Positions 52,695 to 60,832 are shown, counted from the first letter of the stretch. The stretch is DNA of 64,000 nt from Treponema sp. (GCA_009777335.1 WRMC01000004.1:84874-148873), one strand, 5' to 3'. The notes: generated from the sequence alone by a model not told the origin. Translations and numbers: made by a program.

Positions 52695-53339
52695 ATGAGC
52701 AGTGAACTGGAAAAAACTACCACAAAGCAAAGAATTCTTAATTGTGCCATAGACCTCTTTGCCCAGAGGGGCTATACCGAAACCACCATCCGGGAACTCG
52801 CCCTGGCGGTGGGTCTTAAGGAAGCTTCAATCTATAATCATTTTCCCTCAAAAAATGCCATCTTAGAATATATTCTGGAAGAATTTACCAATGTTACCAG
52901 GGCTGGTTTTAACCAGATTAATCTGGGGAGGTTAAAGGATGATCCTACCGTGGACGGGATCCTCTCCTGTATGTTCCTCGAGTATGAAGAAGGAAAGGTG
53001 GAGTATTACTTAAAGGAACTCTATGTCATTTTACAGGAGCAGCATCGGAATCCCCTGATGGGAAAGCTCATCTCTGAACATTACATTTTGGGAAACGAAG
53101 AGGTCATAAAAACCATAATTAATGCCCTCATCGAAAATGGAATCCTCCGGTCCGATACCGATCCTGATTACTGGGCCAAGCTCCACTCCTGTATGCTCTA
53201 CACCTTTGCGAGCCGCCTCTTATTGGGCATAGGGGATCAGGCCCCAGGCTACGTAGGAAAAAACATGGCCCAGATGCTCCGGAGCACCTACGAGATGCTG
53301 CTCCAGATCCACGGAACCGCTCAAAGCCCTAGTACTTAA
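52695..53339 (+). CDS. TetR-family transcriptional regulator
   Basis: The ORF is open from 52602; ATG 52695 (MSSELEKTTTKQR) places the HTH at the usual distance from the N-terminus and gives 214 residues. HTH: RILNCAIDLFAQRGYTETTIRELALAVGLKEASIYNHFPSKNAIL (core TTIRELALAVGLKEASIYNHF). The C-terminal ligand domain is not specific to a family I can name. It converges on the nucleoside kinase gene, overlapping by 11 bp. Confidence 0.88.
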   Translation: MSSELEKTTTKQRILNCAIDLFAQRGYTETTIRELALAVGLKEASIYNHFPSKNAILEYILEEFTNVTRAGFNQINLGRLKDDPTVDGILSCMFLEYEEGKVEYYLKELYVILQEQHRNPLMGKLISEHYILGNEEVIKTIINALIENGILRSDTDPDYWAKLHSCMLYTFASRLLLGIGDQAPGYVGKNMAQMLRSTYEMLLQIHGTAQSPST

Positions 53340-55002
53340 ACTCGGACCCGCCGATAAACTCCCGCAAGATGCTCGTACCCGGAACCAGGTCTGATGATAT
53401 GGGAGCAAAGTTACTCAAAAAAGATAAGAGCCTTGAGGCCTCGTTAAAATCTTTCATCTCTGGTTTGATAGTCCTCAGCAGGGGCTCGGCGTAAAACTTT
53501 AAGACCGCCAGCTCATAATCCAGGGCGGTGTTTAGGGCCGCGTCTGCGGAGTTCTGGAAGGGGAAGATATGCTTCCGTTCGCCCCTCATGACGCTGGGCC
53601 ACATGCCAAAGGTTCGTGAGGCGCTGGCCCCCCGGAACTGGTTATCCCTGACCATGCGGCGGAGGAGCCGGTTATCGGTGGTGGGAATCCGGTTATGATC
53701 GTCCAAGTTAAGCTGGGTCAGGGCCGAGATGTAGACCTTAAACTTCATCTCTTTTTTCAACTGGGGGGTCAGGGCATCGTTAAGCCCGTGTATGCCCTCG
53801 ATGATCAGCATGGTCCTGCGGCCCAGCCGAATCTTCTGGCCCCCCTCTTCCCTCCGCCGTCCTGTCCTAAAATCGTAGACCGGCAGGGTGATCTCTTCAC
53901 CCTTTAAGAGGGCCAATAATTGCTCGTTTAGGTAGGGCACATCCAGAGCTTCCAGGGCCTCGTAATCGGGCTCGCCCTTTTCGTCCTTGGGGGTCTTGTC
54001 GGTTCCCACATAATAGTTATCCAGCCCTATGGCGATGGGTTCTATACCCAGGACTTTAAGGGCTATAGAGAGCCTCTTGGCGGTGGTCGTTTTCCCCGAA
54101 CTCGAGGGACCTGCGATGAGCACCGCCTTGACATCATCTCGCCGGGCATAGACCTGGTCTGCAATCTCGGCCAGCTTCTTTTCCTGAAAGGCCTCGGCAA
54201 TGTGAATATAATCGGCGATTTCTTTTTTGGTGATGAGATCATTTAAGTGTCCTACCGACTGGACCCCCACGATGCGTCCCCAGCGTTTGTATTCTTCGTA
54301 GACCGCAAAGATCTTGGGGCTGTCTTCGAAGGGTGCCACCTGCTGCCCCCCCCCTGTGGCGGGGAAACGCAGCAAGAAGCCCTCCCCATAGGGCATAAGC
54401 TCAAAGGCCTGCAATAAGCCGGTCCGGCTCACCAGGGGGGACATATAGAGATCCACAAAGCCGGCACATTCATTGACCTTAACCTTGGGTTCACTCCTCT
54501 CGTTTAGAAGGAGGGCCGTGTCTTCCTGTCGGTTATTTTTAAAGACCTCCATGGCCTGGGCATAGGCCATGTAGTAGCAATTAATGGGAAGATCCTGGGC
54601 GACCAGTTCCCTCATCCGGTCTTGGAGCTGGGAAACTTCAGCTTCTTCGGGTTTGTTCCCCTCCAGGAAGGTATAGTAGTAGCTCCGCCCCAGGGAGTGG
54701 CCTATGTACAGGCTCCGTTCAGGGAAAAGATCCCTGGCTGCCAGGGCCAGTAAAAAGGCCAGGGAGTAACGGTAGACCGCCACCCCTTCGGGGCTTTCCA
54801 GGGTCACCGGCTCAATCAGGGCGTCGATTTCCAGCTTCTCAAAGAGGGGAAGGATTTCGCTGTTTACCTTTACCGCCGCCAGGTGCGAGGCCAGGGGCCC
54901 AAAGTGGTGGGCAAAGGTGTCTAACCTGGTCCCTATGGGGCAGGCAAAACTGGTTCCCGGTCCCTCGCCATTTTTAATCGTTACCTGTACTTCGTTTTTC
55001 AT
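53329..55002 (-). CDS. Nucleoside (uridine-type) kinase with N-terminal TGS/ThrRS-like region
   Basis: A 557-residue protein. Residues 1-~60 look like a TGS domain (VTIKNGEG, LASHLAAVKVNSEIL), then a ThrRS-second-domain-like part (YIGHSLGRSYYYTF). The C-terminal ~280 residues are a P-loop kinase: VLIAGPSSSGKTTTAKRLSIAL, LDNYYVGTDKTP, YEALEALDVPYLN, MLIIEGIHGLND, RLLRRMVRDNQFRG. The fold matches uridine kinase/phosphoribulokinase, and this fused form is known in spirochetes and Firmicutes. It is 3 bp downstream of pncB, so it belongs to the NAD/nucleotide salvage operon. Confidence 0.9.
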   Translation of the reverse strand: MKNEVQVTIKNGEGPGTSFACPIGTRLDTFAHHFGPLASHLAAVKVNSEILPLFEKLEIDALIEPVTLESPEGVAVYRYSLAFLLALAARDLFPERSLYIGHSLGRSYYYTFLEGNKPEEAEVSQLQDRMRELVAQDLPINCYYMAYAQAMEVFKNNRQEDTALLLNERSEPKVKVNECAGFVDLYMSPLVSRTGLLQAFELMPYGEGFLLRFPATGGGQQVAPFEDSPKIFAVYEEYKRWGRIVGVQSVGHLNDLITKKEIADYIHIAEAFQEKKLAEIADQVYARRDDVKAVLIAGPSSSGKTTTAKRLSIALKVLGIEPIAIGLDNYYVGTDKTPKDEKGEPDYEALEALDVPYLNEQLLALLKGEEITLPVYDFRTGRRREEGGQKIRLGRRTMLIIEGIHGLNDALTPQLKKEMKFKVYISALTQLNLDDHNRIPTTDNRLLRRMVRDNQFRGASASRTFGMWPSVMRGERKHIFPFQNSADAALNTALDYELAVLKFYAEPLLRTIKPEMKDFNEASRLLSFLSNFAPISSDLVPGTSILREFIGGSEFKY

Positions 55003-55005
55003 GGT

Positions 55006-56460
55006 TTATAGCTCTCCCAAAAAGTTTTTTATGAGGTCCAGCTTGAGGGCCCGGAGCCGTTCGGTGATTGACACCTTGTAGATATGGGGGTTAAGCATAC
55101 GCTTGTAGCTTTGGTCCAGGGAATCAAGATCTTGCAAAAGACCCTGGCGCAGGTCATGCAAAGAAGGGGGAGGGTGAAGGGGTTTGCCATCCCTAAGGTG
55201 CTCTTTTAGGAGGGGGATAGCTTTGCCTTCCAGGCGGTGCTGAAATCGACGATAATCAACCTGGGGGTGCCAGAAGGTGTAGTCCTGGCCCTCTTCGATA
55301 ACTTCCCCATCGTTCTTGTCATCCAGGGCCAGCACATCGGCCAGAAACATCCCCTCTTGATCGCAGATCCGCCAGACCTGTTTAACCCCCGGGTTGGTGG
55401 TCTTTTCCGGGTTGTCCGAAAACTTTATTCGGGCCGAAAGCTCCCCTTCCTGGTTACAGCTGGCCGCCAGCTTATAGACCCCCGTAAAGGCCGCTTCGGT
55501 TCCGCCGGTAATCATCTGGGTACCAACTCCCCAGATATTTATGGGGGCCCCCGCATCAACCAGAGTTTTAATGATCAGCTCGTCGAGATCGTTGGAGACC
55601 GTTATGCGGGCATCATGTAAGCCCTCGGCATCGAGGCCCTTACGAACTTCCATGGAGAGGTAGTGGATATCCCCCGAATCGAGGCGTACCCCAAAGGGCT
55701 TGCCCTGGGCTTTTAATTTTTTCCCGACCTTAATAGCATGAATCAGGCCGCTCTTTAAGGTGTCGTAGGTATCGATAAGAAAGATGCTCCGGTCGGGGTA
55801 AAGATCCGCGTAGGCCTGAAAAGCCTCTTCTTCGCCGGGGAAGGCCATGATCCAGGAGTGGGCCATGGTGCCCAGGACGGGGATTCCAAATTCCTTCCCT
55901 GCCAGGACATTGGAGGTCCCCATGGCCCCCCCTATGTAGGCCGCCCTAGAGGCGGACATGGCCCCATCGGGCCCCTGGGCCCGGCGGAGGCCGAACTCCA
56001 TTACTGAGCCCTTCCCCGAGGCAAGCAGTACCCGGGCCGTCTTGGTAGCGATTAGGCTTTGAAAGTTGATGGTATTTAAGAGCATCCCCTCGATAAGCTG
56101 GCACTCGATAAGCCCCCCCTCTATTCGAATGAGGGGTTCGTTGGGGAACACCACGGTTCCCTCATTCATGGCCCAGAGGGACCCGGAAAAACGAAAGGAC
56201 TTGAGGTATTCGAGGAAGTCTTCGTCAAAGGTCCCCAGGCCTGCCAGGTAGGCCATGTCCTGGGGGGAAAATACAAAGGCCTGGATCCGCTCAAGGAGGG
56301 TTTGGAGCCCGGCAAAGACCGAAAAGCCCCCCCCAAAGGGCTGGCGGCGGAAAAACATCTCGAAGACCGCCTGGGAGTTCATCCCCTTTTTCCAAAAACC
56401 CTGGGCCATGGTAAGGGAATAGAAATCCATGAAGAGGGCGGAGCTATATTGGCTGTTCAT
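55006..56460 (-). CDS. pncB: Nicotinate phosphoribosyltransferase
   Basis: A 484-residue NAPRTase. It begins with FMDFYSLTMAQGFWKKG, contains EMFFRRQPFGGGFSVFAG, EFGLRRAQGPDGAMSASRAAYIGG, GTMAHSWIMAFPGEEEAF, VRLDSGDI, and GVGTQMITGG. It converts nicotinate and PRPP to nicotinate mononucleotide, the next step after PncA. It overlaps pncA by ATGA. Confidence 0.96.
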   Translation of the reverse strand: MNSQYSSALFMDFYSLTMAQGFWKKGMNSQAVFEMFFRRQPFGGGFSVFAGLQTLLERIQAFVFSPQDMAYLAGLGTFDEDFLEYLKSFRFSGSLWAMNEGTVVFPNEPLIRIEGGLIECQLIEGMLLNTINFQSLIATKTARVLLASGKGSVMEFGLRRAQGPDGAMSASRAAYIGGAMGTSNVLAGKEFGIPVLGTMAHSWIMAFPGEEEAFQAYADLYPDRSIFLIDTYDTLKSGLIHAIKVGKKLKAQGKPFGVRLDSGDIHYLSMEVRKGLDAEGLHDARITVSNDLDELIIKTLVDAGAPINIWGVGTQMITGGTEAAFTGVYKLAASCNQEGELSARIKFSDNPEKTTNPGVKQVWRICDQEGMFLADVLALDDKNDGEVIEEGQDYTFWHPQVDYRRFQHRLEGKAIPLLKEHLRDGKPLHPPPSLHDLRQGLLQDLDSLDQSYKRMLNPHIYKVSITERLRALKLDLIKNFLGEL

Positions 56461-57113
56461 AGGATCCCGCTGGACGGACAGAGAAGGGCACCGGCTTCTT
56501 TGAGGGAACCCAGGGCCCTTTCTATGGAACCCTCCGGCTGCCCAACCCCCCGAACCGCATCTTCCAGGATGATGACCCGGTACTGGAGGCCCAGGGCATC
56601 CAAGGCACTATAGTATACGCAGTAATCCGTAGCCAGGCCCCCCATTAGGAGGGTAGTGACCCCTAGCTCTTGCAAAAAACCATGGAGGCCCGTTTGGGTG
56701 CAGCGGTCGTTTTCCAGAAAGGCCGAATAGGAATCCAGGCCAGGTCTAAAGCCCTTGCGAAGGATAAGACAGGAGGAATCCAGGTCCAGGTTCTGATGAA
56801 ACTGGGCCCCCTTACTGCCCTGGACACAGTGATCGGGCCAGAGAACCTGCCCCTTTAGGTCCTGCAGGTCTATGGTTTCCCCCGGGTTCTTCCCCGGATG
56901 GGATGAGGCAAAAGAGACATGGCCCCCCGGATGCCAGTCCTGGGTAGCAATGACCTTGCCTCCGGAAGCGCTAAGCCGGGCACTGAGCCGGTTGAGGGGT
57001 TCAATGACCTCATCCCCCCCCTCTACCGCCAGGGCACCCCCGGGGCAAAAATCATTCTGAACATCGATAATTATAAGGGCCGAAAGGGCAGGATCTACAG
57101 TAAGGCTCGCCAT
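56457..57113 (-). CDS. pncA: Nicotinamidase
   Basis: A 218-residue cysteine hydrolase of the isochorismatase fold. The catalytic Asp is in LIIIDVQNDFCPGGAL, metal ligands in ATQDWHPGGHVSF, the Lys in LRKGFRP and the nucleophile Cys in GLATDYCVYYSA. It deamidates nicotinamide to nicotinate for NAD salvage. It is the first gene of pncA-pncB-kinase; its start is ~108 bp from the tRNA gene. Confidence 0.95.
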   Translation of the reverse strand: MASLTVDPALSALIIIDVQNDFCPGGALAVEGGDEVIEPLNRLSARLSASGGKVIATQDWHPGGHVSFASSHPGKNPGETIDLQDLKGQVLWPDHCVQGSKGAQFHQNLDLDSSCLILRKGFRPGLDSYSAFLENDRCTQTGLHGFLQELGVTTLLMGGLATDYCVYYSALDALGLQYRVIILEDAVRGVGQPEGSIERALGSLKEAGALLCPSSGIL

Positions 57114-57221
57114 GCCCCCATTTTACCGGGATAAGCCCAATGAAACAAGGCCAGGAGGGCCATGGAGGTTGCATAAACAACCCATTTTTTGTAAGATTGA
57201 TTGAACTATTTAATGGTTCTA

Positions 57222-57295
<74 letters not shown>

Positions 57296-57299
57296 TGTG

Positions 57300-57326
57300 C
57301 TAATTCCTTGTAATATAAGGAATTAG
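57300..57326. repeat. Perfect hairpin just after the tRNA
   Basis: CTAATTCCTT, a 7-nt loop, AAGGAATTAG: a 10-bp perfect stem 4 bp after the tRNA. There is no T-tract, so it may be a processing or integrase-related structure rather than an ordinary terminator. Confidence 0.6.
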
Positions 57327-57339
57327 TAAAACTGTATTT

Positions 57340-57397
57340 TAACGAAATAGGAAGGAAGAGCCAATCGTGCACGCATCGTGCACGCATTATTTCGTTA
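57340..57397. repeat. Inverted repeat enclosing an 11-bp tandem repeat (possible integrase arm sites)
   Basis: TAACGAAATA (57340-57349) and TATTTCGTTA (57388-57397) form a perfect 10-bp inverted repeat. Between them, ATCGTGCACGC occurs twice in tandem (57364-57374 and 57375-57385), each with a GTGCAC palindrome. Located between the tRNA attachment site and the integrase start, this layout fits integrase/excisionase binding or an integrase operator. Confidence 0.5.
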
Positions 57398-57451
57398 GGT
57401 GTTAAGTTAGAGGTAAAAACTCTCTCTTTTTCCCTAACCCGGAGTGTGATT

Positions 57452-58684
57452 ATGGCCCTTCCAAAATCCCCATTTAATATCCAAAAAAGGAAAGATTCAA
57501 AGACCTTTCTGCTCACATTAAACAACACCTCGGGGTTGCCTGAGAAGGTATGCAGGAAGTGGCAACGGAGAAGTTACCAGAACCTCCCTCGGGACCTTAT
57601 TCTGTTTTCTCAGCCAAAGAGCTACCAAGCCGCTCAGGCTGGGGCCTTTGCCCTGATAAACTATCTGAAAAACAACCTCAAGAATGAGAGAGCCCAGAAA
57701 GTGGATATAGACGATATAACCGTAGGCGAATGGGTCAAGAAGTTCACGTCCATGGAAACCAGCCCGAGGGCTGCTATAAATGCCTCCCGCAATAGGCCCT
57801 ATTCCATAACCACCATAGAGGGCTATTTATATTATTTCAACCACTATATTAAGAAAGATGCTTTGTCTGCCCTTCTCATGGATGAATTAGAGGAAGAGGA
57901 CATACTGGAATATACCACCAGGTTATCGGGTAGGAAGAATTATAAGGGCCTCCCCCTTGTAGGAACCCGGACCTTTGCGGGGGTGATTATCTTCCTCCGC
58001 ATGGCCTTCAAAGAGTACCAGAAACGGAACAAGCAATGGGTTAACCCTTTCTTGGCTCTGTCCCCGCCTAAGTATCACAACAAAGTCAGAGATGCCCTTA
58101 CCGAAGAAGAGGTTATAAAGCTCTTTATGCCGGGGGTATTGCTTGACCGTATGGAACAGGCGGTATGCTCTGCCATGTTTCTAGCTGGCCTTCGGCGGGC
58201 TGAGATATTCGCCCTAACCCCGGACTGCTTAGACTGGGATACTCCAAAGATAACGGTAAAACAGGCATGGCAGAACTTTGGGAATCGTAATGCTGTGCTA
58301 GGTCCTACCAAGGGTAAGAAGGAACGTGTGGCCCCTTTTAATGACGTATTACAGCAAGCCATCAAGGCCCTCTGGGAAGAGAACGGACAGCATCAATATG
58401 TGTTTTCTTTCGAGAATGGAAAAACCCCAAAATCAGAGTGGTTCAAGCAAAGATTCAAAATATGGTTGAAACGGGCCGGTATAGAACTTAACGGGCGTAA
58501 GATCGTGCCCCATAGTAGCCGTCATTCCTTGGCTTCTATGCTGGAAACAGGCGGGGTTCCACTTAGGCAGATTCAAGAGTTCCTCGGTCATTCGGACCTG
58601 TCAACTACTAAGATCTACCTGCACACCACTGATAAGGCTATACGAGACATTGGGGCTCAGATAAGCACGGCAATAGATGGGTAA
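57452..58684 (+). CDS. Phage-type tyrosine integrase
   Basis: ATG 57452 with GGAG 7 bp before it is preferred over the GTG at 57446, giving 410 residues. An N-terminal arm-binding and SAM-like core-binding domain (TVGEWVKKFTSM, YSITTIEGYLYYF) precede the catalytic domain: Arg in FLAGLRRAEIFAL, HSSRHSLASML, LGHSDLSTTKIYLHT with the Tyr nucleophile. It is longer and different from the two housekeeping Xer proteins. Its position next to tRNA-Ile2 marks the left end of an integrated element; base composition drops to AT-rich from here on. Confidence 0.95.
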   Translation: MALPKSPFNIQKRKDSKTFLLTLNNTSGLPEKVCRKWQRRSYQNLPRDLILFSQPKSYQAAQAGAFALINYLKNNLKNERAQKVDIDDITVGEWVKKFTSMETSPRAAINASRNRPYSITTIEGYLYYFNHYIKKDALSALLMDELEEEDILEYTTRLSGRKNYKGLPLVGTRTFAGVIIFLRMAFKEYQKRNKQWVNPFLALSPPKYHNKVRDALTEEEVIKLFMPGVLLDRMEQAVCSAMFLAGLRRAEIFALTPDCLDWDTPKITVKQAWQNFGNRNAVLGPTKGKKERVAPFNDVLQQAIKALWEENGQHQYVFSFENGKTPKSEWFKQRFKIWLKRAGIELNGRKIVPHSSRHSLASMLETGGVPLRQIQEFLGHSDLSTTKIYLHTTDKAIRDIGAQISTAIDG

Positions 58685-58710
58685 AAGCACCCTACTTATA
58701 TAGAAGAAAA

Positions 58711-58930
58711 CAAGCAAAATCAAGCAACTTCAACCTAAATCAACCTATTTCAACCAAAATCAACCAAGCATTCAACCCATTCAACCAAACTTCAACCTAA
58801 ATTTTGTTTCAACCTAATTGCGTAATAATAATACTAATTATAATTATAAATATAATAATAATGGTAATGGTAAAGCTAGCTTGAAAAAACCACTTTGAAA
58901 ACTTAATGTGGAAAACTTTTGTGGAAAACC
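58711..58930. other. Iteron-like repeats, AT-rich tract and DnaA-box-like pair (candidate origin or integrase arm region)
   Basis: Eight TCAACC copies occur in direct orientation at 58730, 58740, 58750, 58760, 58772, 58781, 58792 and 58809; the first four are exactly 10 bp apart and two CAAGC variants continue the phase upstream. They are followed by an A/T-only-like tract (about 58815-58860) and by TGTGGAAAAC twice (58907, 58920), one base from the TGTGGATAA DnaA box. Repeats, unwinding-prone DNA and DnaA-like boxes in this order resemble a replication origin, but phased short repeats beside an integrase can also be arm sites. Confidence 0.5.
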
Positions 58931-59156
58931 TAAACCACCACGTTTTTTATTACTCATTAAGATAAACAGAGCGTATATATAGGATTTTGAACCTGAGAGA
59001 GCGTGGGTTTCATGGGTGTATTAAGGCAGTCACCGACCCCTAAAAAAAAGGCCCCTATTTGCATAATAAAGGCCCTCTGCGGGGTTTTATGCCACGGGGT
59101 AGTGTCATTCACCAAGAAGGGCTTTAGCGGGTCTCTGTGGGGCGTTTTGGGTGTCA
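58931..59156. other. Gene-free stretch
   Basis: No convincing gene lies here. It is the rest of the ~470-bp gap after the integrase. A 66-codon minus-strand frame covers it but has no ribosome site and unusual composition. GGCCCC/GGGG stretches near 59057-59093 could form a weak hairpin for the minus-strand transcript. Confidence 0.4.
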
Positions 59157-60194
59157 TTATACGTTTTCCAAGCCATTGAAAATTGTCTTAATTGAATGGG
59201 TGATATCTGAAATGATCACATCTTCCACTACCCCAATTTTAGGAACCAGGGCCATAAAGAGGTAGTTGTTATTTATACCCTGATAAGTTCTGATATTGAG
59301 ATGGGTGGTGATATTTTTAAGTCTTGATTTTAACTCTTCCGGCTGTGACCATGACTTCCCTCCGTATTGCCAGTTAAGCCATAAGGGGGTGTCTGCTCTT
59401 AGTTCCCACATTTTGGTATTTACATCCAAAGCAATGCCATATTTCCCGATTGTCATGTACTTGGTATATCCATATTTTTGTGGGGTAGAACGATAGCCAG
59501 ACATAGTTGAACCGTAATCCGCTTTCAGCCTATCAGCTATTTTGTCCACCAGATCAACATATGAATTACTCCTACGGGCTATTGACGGGTCTAGGTCCCC
59601 ATCCCTAAGCGGCATGAATGAGTAGTTATCAATGACTTCGCAAAAGCCGATTAACTGGTCTACGTCAGATACCAGCAGCCTTTCGTCCCCGTCTGAGAGG
59701 CTATTCCTCAGCGTGGCGAGGATATCCGCCCAGTTAGCGATGAGTATGTATTTATTATGGTCTGTCTTATAAACCCTGTTGCTTAGGTCATACTTTATCC
59801 CGGCACTTCGTAGGCGGGCCTCTATTTCATCCCCCAAAGAATCCATGCGTAGCGTAGGGCAGATGAAGAGCAAGACAGAATCGTCAACGAGCCTTTTCAG
59901 ATATTTATTTGGCTGGTTTTTTGTTAGAGATGACCAGAACTTCGCTTCGATGATAACTTTCTCAGCCCTGTTTGGGTCTATTCCCGATATATCAGGCCGT
60001 TCTTTTTCGTCACCACTGGATTGCGTGATATAGTTTATATTGTCAATCGTGAGCCCAGTTTGGCTGTAATAGAGCCCGCTTAATACCTTTTTAGCAGTAG
60101 CAGAGGCGTTAAGAATATAGACCAAGCCCTCAGAAGCAATATCCTCCTGGGAGCCGATAATTCGTGAAAAGTATTGCCCTAACAATGATGCCAT
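59157..60194 (-). CDS. PD-(D/E)XK nuclease-like protein (prophage accessory gene)
   Basis: A 345-residue soluble protein starting at ATG behind GGAGG. Residues ~65-95 carry ERPDISGID and VIIEAKFWSSLT: the PD...E-A-K arrangement of the PD-(D/E)XK nuclease fold, with a following helix NQPNKYLKRL. The remaining ~250 residues are not recognised. It lies 29 bp downstream of the repressor-like gene and is transcribed with it, the position where prophages often carry defence or exclusion genes expressed in the lysogen. A defence role is inference; host-recombination or restriction functions are alternatives. Confidence 0.8.
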   Translation of the reverse strand: MASLLGQYFSRIIGSQEDIASEGLVYILNASATAKKVLSGLYYSQTGLTIDNINYITQSSGDEKERPDISGIDPNRAEKVIIEAKFWSSLTKNQPNKYLKRLVDDSVLLFICPTLRMDSLGDEIEARLRSAGIKYDLSNRVYKTDHNKYILIANWADILATLRNSLSDGDERLLVSDVDQLIGFCEVIDNYSFMPLRDGDLDPSIARRSNSYVDLVDKIADRLKADYGSTMSGYRSTPQKYGYTKYMTIGKYGIALDVNTKMWELRADTPLWLNWQYGGKSWSQPEELKSRLKNITTHLNIRTYQGINNNYLFMALVPKIGVVEDVIISDITHSIKTIFNGLENV

Positions 60195-60223
60195 GGGAGC
60201 CTCCGAGTTTTAGTCTCTGTAGA

Positions 60224-60580
60224 TTATGCGGTTTCCGAGCTTGATGAAATGTCGCCCTTTTTTGTGTTATTGAGCTTTAATTGTACGATACCAAGGATTT
60301 CATTTTGATCCCGATTGTCTAAGACCCGGAACCCAGTAAGCAGGTTTCGTTCATCCTCAGATAGATCATCAGCATTTTTACCCGTCAATAAATAATCAAC
60401 CGATACGCCAAGGAACACCGCTACTTTATGCAGGGTGTATGCACTCGGCTCTCTGCCTCTGTTCTTCCAGTTTGATAAAGTACCCGAAGGAACGATCTTA
60501 TAAAGGTCGATTCTCTTAAGGCCCTTCCCGTCAATTTCCCTCCCTATTCTAGCCACCAATTCAGTACCTAAAATAGCCAT
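60224..60580 (-). CDS. XRE-family (CI-like) repressor
   Basis: A 118-residue regulator with an N-terminal XRE helix-turn-helix (ELVARIGREIDGKGLKRIDLYKIVPSGTLSNWKNRGREPSAYTLHKVAVFLGVSVDYLLTG, core GTLSNWKNRGREPS) and a short C-terminal oligomerisation-type region. There is no LexA-like cleavage domain. No ribosome site precedes the ATG; a -10-like GATACT ends 6 bp before it, so the message may be leaderless. It diverges from the plus-strand early operon, as in lysis-lysogeny switches. Confidence 0.88.
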   Translation of the reverse strand: MAILGTELVARIGREIDGKGLKRIDLYKIVPSGTLSNWKNRGREPSAYTLHKVAVFLGVSVDYLLTGKNADDLSEDERNLLTGFRVLDNRDQNEILGIVQLKLNNTKKGDISSSSETA

Positions 60581-60599
60581 GTTCTAAGTATCGGCTATT
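60572..60599. promoter_or_regulatory. Inverted AATAGCC/GGCTATT pair over the repressor start
   Basis: AATAGCC (60572-60578) and GGCTATT (60593-60599), 21 bp apart start to start, span the repressor start codon and its -10-like GATACT. The same two heptamers form the top of the terminator stem in the divergent leader (60770-60776, 60798-60804). An autoregulatory operator is possible. Confidence 0.35.
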
Positions 60600-60645
60600 A
60601 TCTTCGGAAAAGCAAAGTTTTTTGTTAAAAAATCTAAAAAAAGGC

Positions 60646-60674
60646 TTGACAATCTTTATATATTAAGATATAAT
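60646..60674 (+). promoter_or_regulatory. Perfect consensus early promoter with palindromic start region
   Basis: TTGACA (60646-60651), 17 bp, TATAAT (60669-60674). Immediately downstream, at the expected transcript start, lies the palindrome AACCTTAATTTATTAAGGTT (60683-60702), two 9-bp arms around TT. A repressor bound there would block this promoter, so it is the best operator candidate for the XRE protein; at RNA level it would be a 5' hairpin. Confidence 0.82.
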
Positions 60675-60681
60675 AAAGCAT

Positions 60682-60818
60682 GAACCTTAATTTATTAAGG
60701 TTTCTATATAGATTTTTCCAGCGGGAAGCTGGAGAACCCCTGCCACCAAGGGGGCAAGAAGAGGGCAGAAATAGCCGGATCCTTTGGTGGAGGTGAAGGC
60801 TATTCCTGCTCTTTTTTT
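60682..60818 (+). ncRNA. Structured leader or small RNA with loop-loop pairing
   Basis: Between the consensus promoter and the first early gene is a ~137-nt untranslated segment. Hairpins in order: the 5' palindrome (60683-60702); TCCAGC-GGGAA-GCTGGA (60717-60733); CCCCT-GCCACCA-AGGGG (60737-60753); and an intrinsic terminator (60761-60818). The loop CCACCA of the third can pair with TGGTGG (60785-60790) in the terminator loop, six Watson-Crick pairs. It matches no riboswitch class I know. It may be an attenuator or a free small RNA. Confidence 0.65.
60761..60818 (+). terminator. Intrinsic terminator inside the early leader
   Basis: GAGGGCAG-A-AATAGCC (60761-60776) pairs with GGCTATT-C-CTGCTC plus TT (60798-60813) over a 21-nt loop: 7 bp, one mismatch, 8 bp (two G-T). 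It runs into seven T residues (60812-60818). The GGAGG ribosome site of the next gene starts 2 bp later, so reading through is needed to express it. Confidence 0.85.
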
Positions 60819-60832
60819 CGGAGGTAAAAGCA

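Noticed and set aside
58730-58814. CRISPR array from the repeated TCAACC
   Set aside because: Units are 6 bp with 3-11 bp spacing; CRISPR repeats and spacers are several times longer, and no cas gene is near.
58957-59157. 66-codon minus-strand ORF starting in a TAATG overlap with the nuclease-like gene
   Set aside because: No ribosome site, Pro/Thr-rich composition with no family, and it lies over the repeat-rich gap; coupling alone is not enough.
60682-60818. Known riboswitch (c-di-GMP, preQ1, guanidine, fluoride, SAM) in the early leader
   Set aside because: Remembered consensus motifs of these classes are not present; only the hairpin plus terminator architecture is shared.
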